A stretch of 64,000 nucleotides of DNA, taken from Panopea generosa. Lineage: Eukaryota; Mollusca; Bivalvia; Adapedonta; Hiatellidae. Where the stretch lies: assembly GCA_029582155.1 (NCBI GenBank), contig CM055902.1, forward strand, positions 19,891,748 through 19,955,747, in the 5' to 3' direction. A program made the position numbers and the translations under genes. Positions 60,506 to 64,000 of this stretch are shown here, piece after piece. Each line of letters starts with the position of its first letter. The first letter of the stretch is position 1. The notes under the pieces are model-generated. The model was given only the letters and a program-made list of their open reading frames with translations. It did not search any database and was not told the origin of the DNA.

Positions 60506-60720
60506 ACCCCATGACATCACACCCAATCTTTATATTTTGTATATTTTGTATATATTGTTGGATCTCAAATTGAATATTTATTTCTAGATGAGAACTTTTA
60601 TTACTTATTTCAGTTTGTGTGTTTGTTTTTAAAATACAAGCTAAACATAAATTAGGAAATACAAACCAATTATAACAGTAATTATAATTAGGACTGAAGA
60701 CACAAAGTTATAAAGAGTTT

Positions 60721-60955
60721 TATGAGGTCTTACGTGGCCGAATATTCTAATGCGCCGTCTCAAGATCACTTATATCTCGCAGCTAAGGTCATAGGTTCGA
60801 TTCCCACTGGCTCCAAAAACTATATAAGAGAAAGTTGTCCAGTTACTTGCGGAAGGATGGTGTTTCTACTCAGAATTATTCTGAGATCTTCCTCCACCAA
60901 CATAAATTGGGTATGCCATATATATCCTGAAATGTGTTAAAAATAGCGTTAAACT
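60721..60955 (+). mobile_element. tRNA-derived SINE (head type 2)
   Basis: Box-A-like 'cgtggccgaatattctaatg', a perfect box B 'ggttcgattcc' near 60794, then 'gtccagttacttgcggaagg', 'tttctactcag' and 'gagatcttcctccacc'. The end is 'gcgttaaac'. No terminal poly(A) is seen. Confidence 0.85.
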
Positions 60956-61920
60956 GTATTAAAATTGAGGGTTTAAAACATTAACGGAATAAGGAATTTC
61001 ACAAATTACAAAAACATAGACTTATATGATAGCAAGCTAGTAAGCATGTCATCTTTATTTAAAATACATGTATTCACTATAGAAAGACCAAACGGTTCTT
61101 TAGAAACAAAAGAGATCAACTACAAGCAGCTAAATGTCTAATATTTTTTCATTGACATATTCAATTGACCTGTCAGTCAAACAGGTTGATAATCCAATCA
61201 GCGATCGATATTGTGTCCAGGTCCGCCATTTTCCTTAGACAAGCGATTGATCATTTAGTAAATACTATATTGTATAACATTGTATCTACGGTAGGTCAGT
61301 TAAGGCAATATTATATTCGAAGCGATGCAAACTATTGTAAGAACTAGTTCTTATTATGTTTTGTTGGATGAGGCCTACATTGTTAGGCGTATATTTATGA
61401 TAATTAGAGATTAAAACTTTGACACGTTTTTCAAATACTTCAAACATTTTAATTTTATCTTACAGGTAAATTAATGTAGACTATAATAGTATACTCATCC
61501 GTGAAAAAACACCTTCCGTTGCTTTTAAAATTAGTTATCTTAGCATTAACGATTACAACACTATAGTTGAATAGGAGACATACCGAAAGGAACAGTTAAC
61601 CTGCCACCTGACATTTTATGTTTTTTTCTGAAAAAGTATCAAAGCAATTTTCTTGGTATTTGGATTTGAATAAGAAGGAAAATTTAGGTTATATAAATTC
61701 AATACATGATTGTCTGTTAATGTTGTATTAACAATTAATAGCGCTGCTCAGTATATTGACGAATATATTGGAAATAAAAAAAGTGGCGGGTTAGCCGTTC
61801 CGTCCAGTATATATAAGTGTAATATATATGCGGTTATAAGACTAGTACTTTGATGTCTTGTTACATTCTGGCTAACAACAAAATTATTAAAAAGAGAATA
61901 ATTACTCAAAAACCAATATG
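60956..61920. other. AT-rich spacer, no gene seen
   Basis: No recognisable coding region or repeat. It includes the 3' flank of GIMAP copy 3. Confidence 0.5.
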
Positions 61921-62843
61921 CTAAAATAACTTTAGGCCACCGATTCTGATCAAAGGCTTATGTTTGTGTCTTCTTCTTCTCTCCAGGTCTGCTTCTTGCT
62001 CCCTTTTCTTTTGCGCCTCCTCTTCCATCTGTTTTATTTTCTTCCGTTGAGCCTCAGCCTCGCTAGCAGCTTCTCTTTGCTTGCGTTCTCTGTCTCTTTG
62101 CTCCTGCTGGGCAATTCTTGCTTGCTCCGCCAGTTCCCTCCGTCTTGCCTCCATTTTTGCATTTTCCGCAGCTCTGACCCTGTCCTGTTCTCTCCTCTTC
62201 TCTTCTTCTCTTTGACGCCGTTGGTTTTCTAGGGCATTTCTGACAGTGCATTGCTGTGCATGATACATACTATTAGTATAGTAGCGATTGTTGTTCTTGG
62301 CAACCATATCTCCACTTATGCGAAATAACTGGTTGATTTTATCTTCCATTTCTATCGTTTTGTCTACTGGAGGCAGGAAAACATAACGGGAGTTGCATTT
62401 TTGTACGATACTCTTCAGGTCTGGATGCAGATCTTTCATAAACTGCTCTTCTGTGCAACGTGCTTGCGTAAAAACCAACACGGTAAACGGCAGTATGGCT
62501 TCCCCAAACATTTTCAGATAAATGCTGAAGCCTTCGACATCTTGTTTTGTATAGCGGCCTGCCTGTAAAACATAAACCATTACGTGTGCACCCGGTGACG
62601 TTTTGTCTAAAAAATCAATGAGCCTTCCTTCAAGAATTGGGAAATCCACACAGGTATCAAAATATCCCGGGGTGTCTACAACTCCTACGGCATACCCATT
62701 CCTGATCGTTGTGCCCAATTGGCATACTTTGGTTTTAGACATGGACCCTCCGGAGACAGGAAAGATTTGAGAGTTTGTGATGCCATTCGCCAGTGTACTT
62801 TTTCCGCCGCCAGTCACACCCATCAAAGTCATTCGCAAATCGC
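61921..62843 (-). CDS. AIG1/GIMAP-family GTPase, copy 3 (main exon; first exon not found)
   Basis: The exon starts at 62843 after acceptor TTTTTATAG and enters with two bases of a split codon, the same phase-1 arrangement as copies 1 and 2. It codes for 306 further residues to the stop. The reading-through frame continues into the intron to an ATG at 62904, but the acceptor and family structure argue against that start. Motifs: GVTGGGKST P-loop, DTPGYFDT, AGRYTKQDVEG, a FTQAR stretch in the G4 place, CNSRYVFLPP, then an Arg/Glu-rich coiled coil (RREQDRVRAAENAKMEARRR) and the tail LIRIGGLKLF. It is more distant from copies 1 and 2 than they are from each other, and its coiled coil is more Arg-rich. 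Its first exon may lie right of the window. Confidence 0.92.
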
Positions 62844-63218
62844 CTATAAAAACAGACAAGAAATAAAACACAATGGTTTGGAATAGAAATAAATATATTT
62901 TCATTATTGTAACAAGTTTGACACTTGTTCATTCCTACATATGACCCAATATTGAGTCATTTGCAAATCGCCTATAAAAACAGACAAGAAATAAAACACA
63001 ATGGTTTGAAATAGAAATAAATATATTTTCATTATTGTAACATGTTTCACACTTGTTCATTCCTACATATGACCCAATATTGAGTCATTTGCAAATCGCC
63101 GATAAAAACAGACAAGAAATAAAACACAGTGGTTTGTAATAGAAATAAATAAATTTTAATTATTGTAACAAGTTTCACACTTGTTAATTCCTGCATATGA
63201 CCCAATATTGGTAATTAT
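62829..63218. repeat. 128-bp repeat, 3 units, including the GIMAP copy 3 splice acceptor
   Basis: 'gcaaatcgcctataaaaaca' recurs at 62835, 62963 and 63091. The first unit contains the real acceptor and about the first 15 coding bases of the exon; the second keeps TATAG and the exon-like bases; the third has TATCG, losing the acceptor AG. Units end with 'gacccaatattgagtcat'. Confidence 0.93.
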
Positions 63219-63650
63219 GCACGACTTGCACGGAGGGAATGGGGTTTAACACAGTTTTCTACACATGACATAATATATATTGCTCTATACTGCACCTTTA
63301 ACCGAGGGAAGGAGGAAATGGGGTTAAATGCAGTTTTCTACGTATGGCATAACGTTGTATGGTCCTACACGATTTACACAAAGGGGCGGAAAAAATGAGA
63401 TTGAACGCAATTTTCTACATATGGCATAACATTGCGTAATCCTACACGATTTACACCAAGGGGTGGAGAAAATGGGGTTGAACACACGTTTCTACATATG
63501 GCATAATATTACGTAATCCAGCGCGATTTACACCAAGGGGCGGAGAAAAAGGGGTTGAGCATAAGTTTTTACACATGGCATAACATTGCGTAATCCTGCA
63601 CGATTTATTTCGAGTGGGGGAGGGAAGTGGGATTTAACATTATTTTCAAC
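63219..63650. repeat. 77-bp tandem repeat, 5-6 units
   Basis: Units hold 'ctacatatggcataacattg', 'cgtaatcc', 'cacgatttacaccaaggggc' and 'ggagaaaatggggttgaac'; 'atggcata' recurs at 63344, 63421, 63498 and 63575. It directly abuts the 128-bp repeat. Confidence 0.9.
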
Positions 63651-64000
63651 ATATTACGCATGTCAGTCAGTCTATTAAGTAGACAGAAAACCTAAGAATA
63701 ATTCTAAATAGAACCACTGTCTGTATTCAATTTGTCTTTGGATCAAAACAACGACCTGATTCCTATTTCACCAACATATTTAAGCGAGTATAACTAAATA
63801 CTTAAAAATCGTTAAACCAAAGAAAAGCACCCAAGTGACTGGCTCCTGCAGAAGGGCATTTGGTTACATTGGCATTGATTAAAGAATATCAAGGTAACCT
63901 GTCGAAATAAGGTTACGTTTTTAAATTAGGTTAAGTTAAACTTCGAACAAAAAACAATCAATTTACATGATAAATCAATTAAAGATATAAACCTAAATTA
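63651..64000. other. Spacer at right edge, no gene seen
   Basis: I looked for a short GIMAP-type first exon (ATG, about 19 coding bases, GT donor) in the minus direction and found none convincing. A donor-like CGACAG|GTTACC near 63900 has no in-frame ATG before it. Confidence 0.4.

Noticed and set aside
60734-60810. tRNA gene
   Set aside because: A and B boxes are present, but the cloverleaf is not intact and the sequence continues into a SINE core found with other copies.
62844-62904. Upstream ATG start for GIMAP copy 3 (hydrophobic leader MKIYLFLFQ...)
   Set aside because: A good acceptor lies at 62843, the paralogues split at the same place in the same phase, and the 'leader' is part of the 128-bp intronic repeat.

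Overview
The window reads as a piece of a bivalve-like mollusc nuclear genome. The evidence is AT-rich DNA, short exons with GT-AG introns, a cluster of AIG1/GIMAP-type GTPase genes (a family known to be expanded in molluscs), tRNA-derived SINEs sharing one core, an intact non-LTR retrotransposon, and a very high load of unrelated tandem arrays. By my rough sum, tandem arrays fill about 27 kb, or some 40% of the window. The species assignment is an inference.

Layout. 940-7961 (minus): the first four coding exons (131 codons) of an ALDH3-type fatty aldehyde dehydrogenase; the rest of the gene lies off the left edge. 8475-11104 (plus): an unrecognised, broken coding region. 11226-21015: a 20-bp satellite and a 37-bp repeat form a 1443-bp block that occurs twice, exactly flanking a full-length LINE with two intact ORFs on the minus strand. 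22234-29487 (plus): four exons of a PIF/Harbinger-type (HARBI1-like) nuclease whose first intron holds a 3-kb satellite and whose C-terminal exons are not seen. 31122-32969 and 43338-45413 (minus): two complete two-exon AIG1/GIMAP GTPase genes of 315 residues each, separated by a 6-kb 34-bp satellite. 44440-60320: a chain of unrelated satellites with units of about 5, 23, 50, 30, 104, 39 and 27 bp. The 39-bp array is interrupted by a 1.2-kb terminal-inverted-repeat element. 61921-62843 (minus): the main exon of a third AIG1/GIMAP GTPase, with its splice acceptor tandemly repeated upstream.

The three GTPases are probably one local family with a shared architecture: a tiny first coding exon, a phase-1 intron, one large exon, a coiled-coil C-terminus and a similar last-residue tail. 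Their GTPase-encoding DNA shows a nearly identical tract between copies 1 and 2 that suggests gene conversion.

The most unusual signals are: (1) the LINE bounded by identical 1443-bp direct repeats with a 50-nt poly(A)/(T) at the wrong end; (2) two genes (ALDH3 and the third GIMAP) whose own 3' splice site plus first exon bases seeded a tandem array just upstream, giving about 40 decoy acceptors in the ALDH3 intron; (3) the gene-conversion tract; (4) kappaB-like sites duplicated upstream of the first GIMAP gene; (5) a terminal-inverted-repeat element with 88-bp perfect ends and a 9-bp target duplication inside a satellite. I could not run alignments, so every homology call rests on reading motifs and splice phase by eye.
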